Origin: Bacteroidales bacterium
GTDB lineage: Bacteria > Bacteroidota > Bacteroidia > Bacteroidales > VadinHA17
Reading direction: 5' to 3'
NCBI GenBank assembly: GCA_025358455.1
Contig: JANYJP010000049.1
Location: 1 to 38,866 of the forward strand
DNA: 38,866 bases
Numbering within the stretch: position 1 is the first letter of the stretch; every line of letters starts with the position of its first letter. Shown here piece by piece: positions 1-8,238 of the stretch. Under the pieces are notes generated by a model. That model worked only from the letters and a program-made list of their open reading frames with translations. It made no database searches and was not told where the DNA came from. Made by a program: the position numbers and the translations under genes.

Positions 1-26
1 AGTAGCGAAGGTGGTTGTCTTTTATC

Positions 27-1046
27 TTATTCCAGAATAGTTATCCATCCAAATGTATCCGGTTCATTACCATATTGAATTGCTATAAGCTTATCATAGA
101 GTTTCATGGTGAGAGTTCCCGGTGATCCACTCTTGCAAAAGTCGTATACCATATTGTTTCCCGGATCAAATATTTTAGCAATCGGACTGATAACCGCAGC
201 TGTGCCACATGCGCCGGCTTCAGTAAATGTGGCAAGTTCCTCAACAGGAATACGCCGGCGTTCGGTTTTCATTCCCAGGCTTTTAGCAATTTCAATCAGG
301 CTCATATTTGTTATTGAATTCAAGATGGACTCAGATTTTGGCGTCACATATGTATTATCCTTAATTCCGAAGAAATTGGCAGGTCCGCATTCATCGATAT
401 ATTTCTTTTCTTTTGCATCAAGAAAAATAGTATTTGCATATCCTCCCTCGCGTGCAGCAATTATTGCGCGCATGCTGGCTGCATAGTTACCCCCGACTTT
501 ATAGATACCCGTACCCATTGGGGCAGCTCTGTCTACATCTCTGCAGATCAGCATATTTACAGGTTTTACACCGCCTCTGAAATAAGGTCCTACAGGAGTA
601 ACAAATACCAGGAATGTATATTCTGAAGCAGGCTTTACACCAACTTCAGGCCCGCTCCCATAAAGTAACGGCCTGATATACAATGAAGCGCCTGATTCAT
701 ATGGTGGAATGAATTTCTTGTTTAATTCAATAACTTTGAAAAGAGCTTCTTTGAACAGCTCAACAGGAACAGCGGCCATCTTAACACCATCAGCTGAAGA
801 AATCAATCTTCTTGCATTATCTTCCCAGCGAAACAACCTGACTTTTCCGTCTTTTCCCATATAGGCCTTCAATCCTTCAAAAGCTTCCTGCCCGTAATGT
901 AACCCTGTGGCTGCTATGTGGATGTCAATAAATTCTGAAGAAGAAACTTCAAGCTTTCCCCATTTCCCGTCTTTATACTTACAACGTATATTATAATCTG
1001 TTTTAATATAACCGAATGGTAGATTTTTCCAATCGAAATTTTCCAT
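27..1046 (-). CDS. ilvE: Branched-chain amino acid aminotransferase
   Basis: A PLP-dependent fold-type IV transaminase that interconverts leucine, isoleucine and valine with their 2-keto acids, using 2-oxoglutarate/glutamate, in the cytoplasm. The 339-residue length suits the BCAT group II size. The Schiff-base lysine is K183 in GIYKVGGNY. The early motif EAFEGLKAY (54-62), the phosphate-contact region around YIDECGPANFF (216-226) and the late EAGACGTAAVISP stretch (276-288) are all present, so the enzyme looks intact. It lies 77 bp downstream of a cyclase gene on the same strand. Whether the two are co-transcribed is unclear, because the gap could hold its own promoter. D-amino acid transaminase and aminodeoxychorismate lyase share the fold but are shorter (about 270-290 residues). 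Confidence 0.95.
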   Translation of the reverse strand: MENFDWKNLPFGYIKTDYNIRCKYKDGKWGKLEVSSSEFIDIHIAATGLHYGQEAFEGLKAYMGKDGKVRLFRWEDNARRLISSADGVKMAAVPVELFKEALFKVIELNKKFIPPYESGASLYIRPLLYGSGPEVGVKPASEYTFLVFVTPVGPYFRGGVKPVNMLICRDVDRAAPMGTGIYKVGGNYAASMRAIIAAREGGYANTIFLDAKEKKYIDECGPANFFGIKDNTYVTPKSESILNSITNMSLIEIAKSLGMKTERRRIPVEELATFTEAGACGTAAVISPIAKIFDPGNNMVYDFCKSGSPGTLTMKLYDKLIAIQYGNEPDTFGWITILE

Positions 1047-1123
1047 AATTCAGGCTGTTAAAATTAATCGGTAAAAGTACATTTTTAAAAGTTATATTTT
1101 GTACTATTCTCATAGAAATTGGA

Positions 1124-2983
1124 TTATTCCTTGTTTGTATTCAGTGCCGCAATCTGTTCCTCAACAGGAACACCTCTCAGAAGTTTAGCTGTATTAGTTA
1201 GAAAATCATGATCTGACAGAAGCTTTTTTTGAACTTCTATCCATGACTGAGCGTCAGTATGCTTACCATACTCTGTTCTCTCCCTTAATAACTTTTCTGT
1301 AAGCTTCAGATAATCCACCCTGCCCAGATAATCATAAAGTGCATCATGCAATATCTGATCGGATAATGAATCATGATGATCAGTATATGAGTTCCTGATT
1401 GTCTGACTGGTTAATTCAATATCCGTCTGACTGAAACCATACTTTGGCAACATTTCTTCAACCAGTCTTAATGATGCTTCCATTGGTTTTTCATAGTCAG
1501 AAATAAAACCGGTCAGAAGAAATACTGATGAAAGCTTCAAATGAACATATTCTTCATCTGACAGCTTCTCGGACGTTGAAAGAAGTTCAACATGATTACA
1601 TATATTCTTTACCATTGAGGAATTATGGAAATAAAGATTTGGTGAAGCTTCATCATCAAACATCTTTACTATCATCTCCTCAATGTCCTGCAATTTGATC
1701 AGCTGCATTTTAATAATAAACTTTCTGTTAGGGGCGCCATTCGCATCACATAACTCAGGAACAATGCCACTTACAAAATACATCTCAAGTTCTCCTTTGT
1801 ATTTGACAGGCATCTTACCCCGGTACTCGCAAGTGAAAAAATCCTTTACAAATTCGTAAGTAGTTCCCGATATATTTATTTTTCCGGCTTCACCTGATGA
1901 CTCCATTCTGCTTGCAGTATTAACTGTATCACCCCATATATCATACGACAATTTCTTCTGCCCGACAACTCCGGCTACTACAGTACCTGTATGAATTCCT
2001 ATTCTGATGTCCCAGTATTTCATCCCTTCAATCTCTGATGTTTCTTTCAGATTATTCATATATACCTGCATTTCAAGGGCTGCAAGGATGACTTCAACAG
2101 GATTGGTTCTGTTCTTCTCAGGAATTCCGCCGGCACACATGTAAGCGTCCCCGATGGTCTTTATCTTTTCAATTCCAAACTTCTCAACAACTGAATCAAA
2201 ATAAAAGAAGAATTTATCAAGCTCATCTATTAAAACTTCAGGATTCATTTCTTCGGCTATTTTTGTAAACCCCTGAATATCTGAGAATAGGACAGTAACA
2301 AAATTATATTTGATCTTAGTTGCCTTCCCCTTTGCCATTATCTCGCTGGCAGTATTTTTAGGAAGAACATTCGCGAGTAATGTCTCGCTTTTCTCTTTCT
2401 CAATTATAAGGTCCTCTGTCCTTTTGTTTATTATCTGCTCCAGTAAATACTGTTTACGGGCAAAACGCAGAACTAGATGCTCATATAAAGCCCAGATTAT
2501 CAACAGCAATAAAACCAAATAAAAAAACAATGCTACCGGGGAAAGATACCAGAGGGGAAGTATTTTAAATGTGATGACGGGTAAATCTCTTACCGTATTA
2601 TCCGTTCTCCGGAATCTTGTATTAAATGAATAGCGGCCTGCCGGAAGATTTGTATATTCCTTAAAACCGAATTGTTTCCAGGTAGTCCATTCTTTGTCAT
2701 ATCCTTTTAGAAAAAACTGAAACCCGATATTCTCAGATCCATGGAATTCAAATGCCAGATTATTTTCCCTCCGGTTAAGAATAAAATTCCGGCTGAAAAA
2801 CAGATTCCTCTCCTGTAAATTTGCCGGAACCAAAATAACTGAATCGCCGTTAATGTTAATGCACTGCAGAGATGGGATGTCTTGAGGAACAGAACCAGGA
2901 TAAGCTGCAGAAACTCCCGAGAGAGTTGAAAACAATATTATGCAGAAAAGAAAATTATACCTGATAAAATAAGACATAAACAA
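1124..2983 (-). CDS. Membrane-anchored adenylate cyclase with Y_Y_Y sensor and degenerate HD domain
   Basis: Predicted to make cAMP at the inner membrane. The order is: signal peptide (1-26), periplasmic Y_Y_Y-type beta domain (about 75-142), one transmembrane helix (about 146-167), a coiled linker with NVLPKNTASEI, a class III cyclase domain (about 225-405), then a C-terminal region (about 425-605). Cyclase residues are complete: metal aspartates D235 (FSDIQGF) and D279, adenine-selecting K275 (KIKTIGD) and D348 (YDIWGD), and transition-state N355 and R359. The C-terminal region aligns with the HD domain of the cyclase at 5989-7392, but the ligands are changed: the HD pair becomes L489-L490, the upstream histidine M457 and the following histidine F493. 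It therefore looks like a pseudo-hydrolase. Y_Y_Y domains usually follow beta-propellers in hybrid sensors; here no propeller is present. Cyclase call is firm; role of the C-terminus is inference. Confidence 0.9.
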   Translation of the reverse strand: MFMSYFIRYNFLFCIILFSTLSGVSAAYPGSVPQDIPSLQCININGDSVILVPANLQERNLFFSRNFILNRRENNLAFEFHGSENIGFQFFLKGYDKEWTTWKQFGFKEYTNLPAGRYSFNTRFRRTDNTVRDLPVITFKILPLWYLSPVALFFYLVLLLLIIWALYEHLVLRFARKQYLLEQIINKRTEDLIIEKEKSETLLANVLPKNTASEIMAKGKATKIKYNFVTVLFSDIQGFTKIAEEMNPEVLIDELDKFFFYFDSVVEKFGIEKIKTIGDAYMCAGGIPEKNRTNPVEVILAALEMQVYMNNLKETSEIEGMKYWDIRIGIHTGTVVAGVVGQKKLSYDIWGDTVNTASRMESSGEAGKINISGTTYEFVKDFFTCEYRGKMPVKYKGELEMYFVSGIVPELCDANGAPNRKFIIKMQLIKLQDIEEMIVKMFDDEASPNLYFHNSSMVKNICNHVELLSTSEKLSDEEYVHLKLSSVFLLTGFISDYEKPMEASLRLVEEMLPKYGFSQTDIELTSQTIRNSYTDHHDSLSDQILHDALYDYLGRVDYLKLTEKLLRERTEYGKHTDAQSWIEVQKKLLSDHDFLTNTAKLLRGVPVEEQIAALNTNKE

Positions 2984-3004
2984 TTATCTTGCTTTTTATT
3001 AATC

Positions 3005-3034
3005 CAAATGTAGCACTTAAAAAAGTCCGGTCAA
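3005..3034 (-). promoter_or_regulatory. Bacteroidetes-type promoter for the membrane cyclase
   Basis: Read on the minus strand, TTG (3034-3032) is followed after 19 nt by TACATTTG (3012-3005), a full match to the Bacteroidetes -7 consensus TAnnTTTG. The predicted transcription start is just upstream of the start codon at 2983, so the leader would be very short. On the plus strand the same 101-bp gap holds TATTTTTG (3055-3062), 22 bp before rdgB, without a clear -33 element; the gap may serve both divergent genes. Confidence 0.5.
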
Positions 3035-3084
3035 AAGGAAAGCTCAATTTTGAGTATTTTTGAACCCTAAATGATATTTGTTTT

Positions 3085-3687
3085 ATGGAATTAGTGTTTG
3101 CATCAAATAACCCTCACAAAGTACGGGAAATAAAAAGCATTCTTGGCAACAGCTTTACGCTTCTGAGCCTGACTGATATTCACATCCTGGACGACATTCC
3201 TGAAAACGAACCTCATCTCGAAGGAAACGCTCTTTCAAAAGCCAGGTACGTGTATAACGCAACTGGTATGAATGTATTTGCAGACGATACAGGTCTGGAA
3301 ATAGATGGTCTGGATGGATTGCCCGGCGTTCATTCCGCGAGGTTCGCGGGAGAAGGCAAAGACTCCTCAGCAAATATTGAGAAGGTACTGACTCTGCTTG
3401 GCGACAATAAAAACCGTAAAGCAAGATTCAGAACGGTCATAGCCCTTATTTTTGAAAAACAGGAATACCTTTTTGAAGGTATAGTCACAGGCAGAATTAT
3501 CAAAGACAAGAGAGGCGATGAAGGGTTTGGGTATGACCCGGTTTTTATTCCCGACGGTAAAACCAGAACATTTGCAGAAATGGATCAAACCGAAAAAAAC
3601 TCAGTATCACACAGAGCCCGTGCTTTTGAAAAACTCAGAGAGTTTTTGTACAAGTACTCTCAAACTGATAATAAACTGAAAAGATAA
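3085..3687 (+). CDS. rdgB: Non-canonical purine NTP pyrophosphatase (HAM1/RdgB)
   Basis: Hydrolyses (d)ITP and XTP to monophosphate and pyrophosphate, keeping deaminated purines out of nucleic acids. The family signature is complete in 200 residues: the N-terminal FASNNPHKVREI substrate loop (5-16), the metal-binding DDTGLEIDGLDGLPGVHSA segment (67-85) and the GFGYDPVF base-recognition motif (about 147-154), followed by the terminal SHRARA stretch. porZ starts 15 bp after its stop codon on the same strand, so the two are likely co-transcribed. It is divergent from the upstream cyclase gene. Confidence 0.95.
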   Translation: MELVFASNNPHKVREIKSILGNSFTLLSLTDIHILDDIPENEPHLEGNALSKARYVYNATGMNVFADDTGLEIDGLDGLPGVHSARFAGEGKDSSANIEKVLTLLGDNKNRKARFRTVIALIFEKQEYLFEGIVTGRIIKDKRGDEGFGYDPVFIPDGKTRTFAEMDQTEKNSVSHRARAFEKLREFLYKYSQTDNKLKR

Positions 3688-3702
3688 TAGTTTAATTTTC
3701 AG

Positions 3703-5988
3703 ATGAAAAGCCTCGCAGCCACATTAATGTTCATATTGCTACTGTTTAATTTACAGGGACAAACACCTGTTGGAACATGGTCAGATCACCTTATATATAA
3801 TACTGCAAATAGTGTCGCAATAGGATCAGAAGACGTAATTGTATCGACAGGTTCTTCAATAATGGTATATAATAAGAAGCTGGCTGAACTCCGGAAAATG
3901 TCGCGCATCAACGGTCTTACAGAAACCGGGATAGGCTCAATAGCATGGTCAGAAGAGAACAAGACACTCATAATCGCCTATTTATCAACGAATATCGACC
4001 TGGTTAAAAACAATACTATATTTAATATCCCCGACATCGACAGAAAGTATATCCCTGGAAATAAAGCGATTAACCGGATCCGTACATCAGGGAAATATGC
4101 TTACCTGGCATGCAGTTTCGGAATTATTGTAATAGACCTTGTTAAAAAAGAGATATTCGATACATGGAGACCCGGAGCCGGTTCAAATAATGCTGAGGTA
4201 TGGGATATAACCTTCGGGAACAATGTGATTTATGCTGCAACAGGCAATGGTGTTTATTCTGCAGATCTTTCTAATCGCGGTCTGTCCTATTTCGGGAACT
4301 GGAACCTTATAAACGCTTTACCAAATCCTACCGGGAAATACACCTTAATTATCTATTCCGGGAATAAACTATATGTTAACCTGTCAGATCCCCTTTCAGG
4401 AGGCGATTCTGTTTATATGATTGATGGGGCAAGTTCACTTTTTTCATATTTCCCGGGAGTTTATAATACTTCTTTCGACCCGGGAACTACGGGATTTACA
4501 ATTTCTTCTTCCTCATCTGTGAAATATTATAATAATAGCGGTGCTCTTCAAAATACTATCTCATCCTATTCATGGGGTAAAACAAAAATCGCCCAGGCAG
4601 TCGTTGATAATGGAAATATCTGGATTGCAGATACCAATTCAGGCCTTGTGCTGGGTGAAAACATGACAGTTTTTTCCATATTAAGTCTCCCTGGTCCGGT
4701 TTCAAATAATGCCTATAGCATTACTTCGCGTAATGGTAAAACCATAATCTGCGGTGGCGGTGCCGATGCATCAGGGAATAACCTGGCACAACCACTCCAG
4801 GTATCAATTCATGAAAACAATACCTGGACTTCCGTTCCTTCAGGAACAATTAATGACGCGATGAGGGCGATGATTGATCCGGATGACATTAACCATTTTT
4901 TTGTGTCAACCTGGGGAGACGGATTGCTTGAATTCTTAAACAATAATCTGGTTCAGCAATATACAGGATCTAATTCGCCATTGCAGACAACAATTCCGGG
5001 GAGGCCCAATGTGAAGGTATGCGGCCTTGCTACAGATAAAGATAAGAACCTCTGGATAACGCAGACCGGCGTTCCGGGAAGCATTAAAGTACTTAAACCT
5101 GATGGCAGCTGGATTGTGAACCCTGTAACAATAGACGCTCCCCTGATTGCAGATATCATTATTGCAAAGAATGGCTATAAATGGATCTTACTGCCAGGGG
5201 GAAATAACCTGTTTGTTCTCGATGACAACAACACCCCGGAAAATTTCACTGACGACAGATCTAAAAAGATAACTGTTCAGGACATATCCGGTTCGATATC
5301 TCCGATCGTGTATTCTCTGGCTGAAGATCTGGATGGATACATTTGGGCAGGCACTGATGAAGGGCCCCTGGTTTATTATAATCCTGAAAAAGTCTTTACA
5401 GAAAACCTTAAAGCCAACAGGGTTTTAGTGCCCAGAAATGACGGTTCGGGTAAAGCTGATTACCTTCTGCATACAGAAACAATAACATCAATTGCGGTTG
5501 ACGGCGCTAACAGAAAATGGATGGGAACAGCCACCTCCGGAGCATATCTTCTTTCTCCTGAAGGAACAACACGCATTTTAAATTATACAGAACAAAACAG
5601 TCCTGTCCTTTCAAATTCTATTGTTAGTCTTTCGGTCGATAATAAGACCGGTGATGTCTGGTTCGGTACTACCAAAGGTATCCAGTCAATCAGGGGTAAT
5701 ACTACAACAGGAGCAGTAAAATTTTCTAAAGTTTATTCATTTCCAAACCCGGTAAGGGAAGACTACACCGGGAATGTAACTATCACGGGATTAATGCGCG
5801 ATACTCAGATAAAGATTACCGATATCAGTGGAAACCTTGTTTTTGAAACTATGTCCGACGGCGGTCAGGCTACCTGGGATCTGAGAACGTATAATGGCCG
5901 TCGGGTTACAACAGGCGTTTACCTGATTTTTTGCTCAAGTAGCGACGGTACTAAGTCTGCCGTGTCTAAAATGCTGGTGATAAAGTGA
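3703..5988 (+). CDS. porZ: PorZ-like type IX secretion system beta-propeller protein
   Basis: A secreted 761-residue protein. It has an N-terminal signal peptide (cleavage near residue 19) and the opening PorZ motif with WSDHLIYNTANSVA and ASTG-like blade strands. Repeated propeller blades of the WxGTxxG and WIADTNSG type run through the middle (for example IWAGTDEGPLVYY, KWMGTATSGAYLL, VWFGTTKGIQSI). A type A C-terminal sorting domain spans about 677-761 (SFPNPVREDYTGN to SKMLVIK). In Porphyromonas, PorZ acts at the cell surface with PorU, PorV and PorQ in the attachment complex that transfers T9SS cargo to A-LPS; the same role is inferred here. The length matches PorZ (about 770-780). Its stop codon directly abuts the stop of the convergent cyclase gene. 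A generic two-component-type propeller protein is the alternative. Confidence 0.85.
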   Translation: MKSLAATLMFILLLFNLQGQTPVGTWSDHLIYNTANSVAIGSEDVIVSTGSSIMVYNKKLAELRKMSRINGLTETGIGSIAWSEENKTLIIAYLSTNIDLVKNNTIFNIPDIDRKYIPGNKAINRIRTSGKYAYLACSFGIIVIDLVKKEIFDTWRPGAGSNNAEVWDITFGNNVIYAATGNGVYSADLSNRGLSYFGNWNLINALPNPTGKYTLIIYSGNKLYVNLSDPLSGGDSVYMIDGASSLFSYFPGVYNTSFDPGTTGFTISSSSSVKYYNNSGALQNTISSYSWGKTKIAQAVVDNGNIWIADTNSGLVLGENMTVFSILSLPGPVSNNAYSITSRNGKTIICGGGADASGNNLAQPLQVSIHENNTWTSVPSGTINDAMRAMIDPDDINHFFVSTWGDGLLEFLNNNLVQQYTGSNSPLQTTIPGRPNVKVCGLATDKDKNLWITQTGVPGSIKVLKPDGSWIVNPVTIDAPLIADIIIAKNGYKWILLPGGNNLFVLDDNNTPENFTDDRSKKITVQDISGSISPIVYSLAEDLDGYIWAGTDEGPLVYYNPEKVFTENLKANRVLVPRNDGSGKADYLLHTETITSIAVDGANRKWMGTATSGAYLLSPEGTTRILNYTEQNSPVLSNSIVSLSVDNKTGDVWFGTTKGIQSIRGNTTTGAVKFSKVYSFPNPVREDYTGNVTITGLMRDTQIKITDISGNLVFETMSDGGQATWDLRTYNGRRVTTGVYLIFCSSSDGTKSAVSKMLVIK

Positions 5989-7392
5989 TTAAGTAATCAG
6001 GCTCTGTATCCTTTCAATCTGGAGTTGTTTATTTACTTCCCTCAGGCTTCTTGCAGTTCCGGTAAAGTACTGATGTCCTGAGATGAATTTGACCTGAATC
6101 TTATTCCAGTCATTAAGTGATCCCATCTTATTCTGCGCTTTCAGCTCTTCATAAAGAGTGTTAGAAACAGGGATAAAATCGCTTCTGCCGAGGTAGTCAA
6201 GATCGGAATCGCAAATAATGTTCTCCAGGAGATTTGTTGGCCTGGGCGGCAGTTTGGTAGCCATTATAATCGAGCAGATACAATCGATCTGTTTAGAAGA
6301 ATAGTTGAATTTCGGAAGCATCTCCCTGGCTAATTCTGTGCTATAAAACTCATGATTGTCATATGCAATTATATGTCCGGCATCATGAAACAAACCGGCT
6401 GTTTTCAATAGCAGTATCTCATCATCTGAGCAACCTTCTCCCCAACCAATAAGTTCCACTTCCGTCACCACATCGACAGTATGTTTTACATTATGATAAT
6501 AGAGATGATCCGGCAAGTCTTTTTCAAGCTTGTCAAGGATAATCTCTTGTATGTCAGTAAACTGTATAAGACCAAATTTTATCCTGAATGAATCATTAGG
6601 TAAAACTCCTTCGGAGTTAAGAGAAAACTCGGGTTTAAGACCTAACACTTTGTACATCTGAAGGTCTCCTTTATATTTAACAGGCAGCTTGCCTGAATAC
6701 TCACAGTCAAAAAACTCCTTTACAAGTTCGTATGTCATAACAGAGATAAGGATTATTCCCTTCTCAGAAACAGTTTCGACCCGGCTGGCTGTATTTACTG
6801 TATCGCCTTTGATGTCATAATTGATTTTCTTTTTGCCTGTTACAGAGGCCATTACCGATCCGGTATGAATGCCGATTCTGAGATCCCAAATTCTGGTGTC
6901 GCTGCCTCTTCTTTTTGTTTCAAATTGCTCAAGGAAATTACGCATCTCCATAGCGGCCATCACTACATCAATGGGATTGGTTATGTTTTTGGAAGGAATA
7001 CCGCCGGCGCACATGTAAGTGTCGCCGATTGTTTTAATCTTTTCTATTTTATACCTTGAAACAATTGCATCAAACTCAAACAGTATCTCATCAAGCTCAT
7101 CCATTACTGCTGATGAATCCATTCCCTCAATAAGTTTTGAAAAACCATGAATATCGGCAAACAGAACTGTCGCCATATTGAACTTAAGCGATCCTTCCTT
7201 CTTTTCTCCATACCCGGTTTCCTTAAGTTCCGCAGGGGATATTTTTTCAAGAAGATCTTTTATCTTCTCATTATCGTGGGTCAGCTTTTCATTCATCTTT
7301 CCCAGTACTTTGATATGTTCCTCAAGTTCCTGGTTCTGTTTGGCAAGCCGGGCGATTCTTTTTACAAGCTCTTCATTCTTTCTTACTGTCAT
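5989..7392 (-). CDS. Soluble adenylate cyclase fused to an intact HD phosphohydrolase-like domain
   Basis: Predicted cytoplasmic two-headed enzyme. Residues 1-60 are a charged coiled coil without signal peptide or membrane segment. Residues 69-252 are a class III cyclase with metal aspartates D80 (FADIHGF) and D124, adenine-selecting K120 (KIKTIGD) and D193 (YDIKGD), and N200 and R204; this favours cAMP over cGMP or pyrimidine products. Residues about 275-455 match HD-type hydrolases: YYHNVKHTVDVV (298-309), FHDAGH (335-340), NHEFYST (346-352) and CDSDLDYLG (394-402), giving a complete H304/H336-D337/D395 ligand set. The YHN-x2-H-x2-DV pattern resembles that in cyclic-nucleotide phosphodiesterases and in small metal-dependent HD hydrolases. 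A cyclase joined to its own phosphodiesterase is therefore an attractive but untested reading. The HD substrate could also be a different nucleotide. It is a paralogue of the protein at 1124-2983. Confidence 0.9.
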   Translation of the reverse strand: MTVRKNEELVKRIARLAKQNQELEEHIKVLGKMNEKLTHDNEKIKDLLEKISPAELKETGYGEKKEGSLKFNMATVLFADIHGFSKLIEGMDSSAVMDELDEILFEFDAIVSRYKIEKIKTIGDTYMCAGGIPSKNITNPIDVVMAAMEMRNFLEQFETKRRGSDTRIWDLRIGIHTGSVMASVTGKKKINYDIKGDTVNTASRVETVSEKGIILISVMTYELVKEFFDCEYSGKLPVKYKGDLQMYKVLGLKPEFSLNSEGVLPNDSFRIKFGLIQFTDIQEIILDKLEKDLPDHLYYHNVKHTVDVVTEVELIGWGEGCSDDEILLLKTAGLFHDAGHIIAYDNHEFYSTELAREMLPKFNYSSKQIDCICSIIMATKLPPRPTNLLENIICDSDLDYLGRSDFIPVSNTLYEELKAQNKMGSLNDWNKIQVKFISGHQYFTGTARSLREVNKQLQIERIQSLIT

Positions 7393-7403
7393 AACACAGT
7401 TGA

Positions 7404-7434
7404 TTGATCAGTAAATATAATAATTTTATATTTG
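7404..7434 (+). promoter_or_regulatory. Bacteroidetes-type promoter for recO
   Basis: TTG (7404-7406) is followed after 20 nt by TATATTTG (7427-7434), a full -7 match, 19 nt before the recO start codon. The same 60-bp divergent gap has a 7/8 minus-strand match TATATTTA (7419-7412) that could serve the cyclase gene, so the two promoters would overlap. Confidence 0.55.
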
Positions 7435-7452
7435 AATAAATCATCTTAGATT

Positions 7453-8184
7453 ATGCTTGAGAAAACCCGGGGAATAATACTTCATCAGATAAAATATACC
7501 GACTCAGGTATTGTTGCACAATTATATACCAGAAAATTCGGCAGACAATCTTTTCTTATTAAAGGAATGAGGAACAAGAAAGCCGGAAAGCACAATATAC
7601 AGTTCCAGCCAATGTTCATACTTGACCTCGAGATGTACTACAAAACATCGCGTGAGATGCAGGTTCTCAAGGAATTCTCTGTTTACTATTCTCCTTACGA
7701 TATTCATTCCAACATTAAAAAGAGCGTTGTTGCTATCTTTCTGGGAGAAGTTCTGACTTCTGTTTTGAAAGAGGAAAGTCCACATGTAGAGATGTTCGAC
7801 TATATCGAAAAATCAATAGTTTATTTTGACAGCTGTAAAGAAGGATATGCTAACTTCCATATTGCTTTCCTGGCAGGACTAAGCAGTTTCCTTGGATTTG
7901 AACCCTCCCCCAGATCAAATGCCGATGATATTTTTTTTGATATGACAAACGGGAGATTTGTTCCGGTACCTCCGGTTCATGGTAATTATGCCACCGGGGA
8001 AATATCTGAGATTCTTGCAGGTTTTTTTGTAGCATCATATGACACTTTAAGCAATATTGTACTTACCGGAAACCAGCGTAATGAAGTTCTTGAAACAATC
8101 GTCCGGTACTATTCCCTGCATCTGCCCGGACTTAAAAAAATAAATTCTCTTGAAGTACTGAAGGAGGTTTTCAGTTCAATTTAA
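7453..8184 (+). CDS. recO: DNA repair protein RecO
   Basis: Recombination mediator that, with RecR, loads RecA onto SSB-coated DNA at gaps and anneals complementary strands. The 243-residue protein has the N-terminal OB-fold (about 1-80) with the typical opening EKTRGIILHQIKYTDSGIVAQLYTR pattern (split here as residues 3-27) and the basic KGMRNKK segment (37-43). A helical C-terminal domain follows. The zinc-finger cysteines seen in many RecO proteins are absent, as is common in Bacteroidota. The GH3-family gene follows after 54 bp on the same strand. Confidence 0.92.
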   Translation: MLEKTRGIILHQIKYTDSGIVAQLYTRKFGRQSFLIKGMRNKKAGKHNIQFQPMFILDLEMYYKTSREMQVLKEFSVYYSPYDIHSNIKKSVVAIFLGEVLTSVLKEESPHVEMFDYIEKSIVYFDSCKEGYANFHIAFLAGLSSFLGFEPSPRSNADDIFFDMTNGRFVPVPPVHGNYATGEISEILAGFFVASYDTLSNIVLTGNQRNEVLETIVRYYSLHLPGLKKINSLEVLKEVFSSI

Positions 8185-8238
8185 AAAAGATACTGCTGAT
8201 GTATTTTATCTATCTTTAGTCGTCAAATTGAACAGAAG

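Noticed and set aside
106-486. A 126-codon plus-strand open frame opposite ilvE
   Set aside because: It lies wholly inside a well-conserved enzyme gene on the other strand, and its translation shows no recognisable domain or plausible start context.
1124-7392. The class III cyclases as pyrimidine (cCMP/cUMP) cyclases of an anti-phage Pycsar system
   Set aside because: Both keep the adenine-selecting lysine and aspartate (K275/D348 and K120/D193), and no effector gene of the Pycsar type is adjacent.
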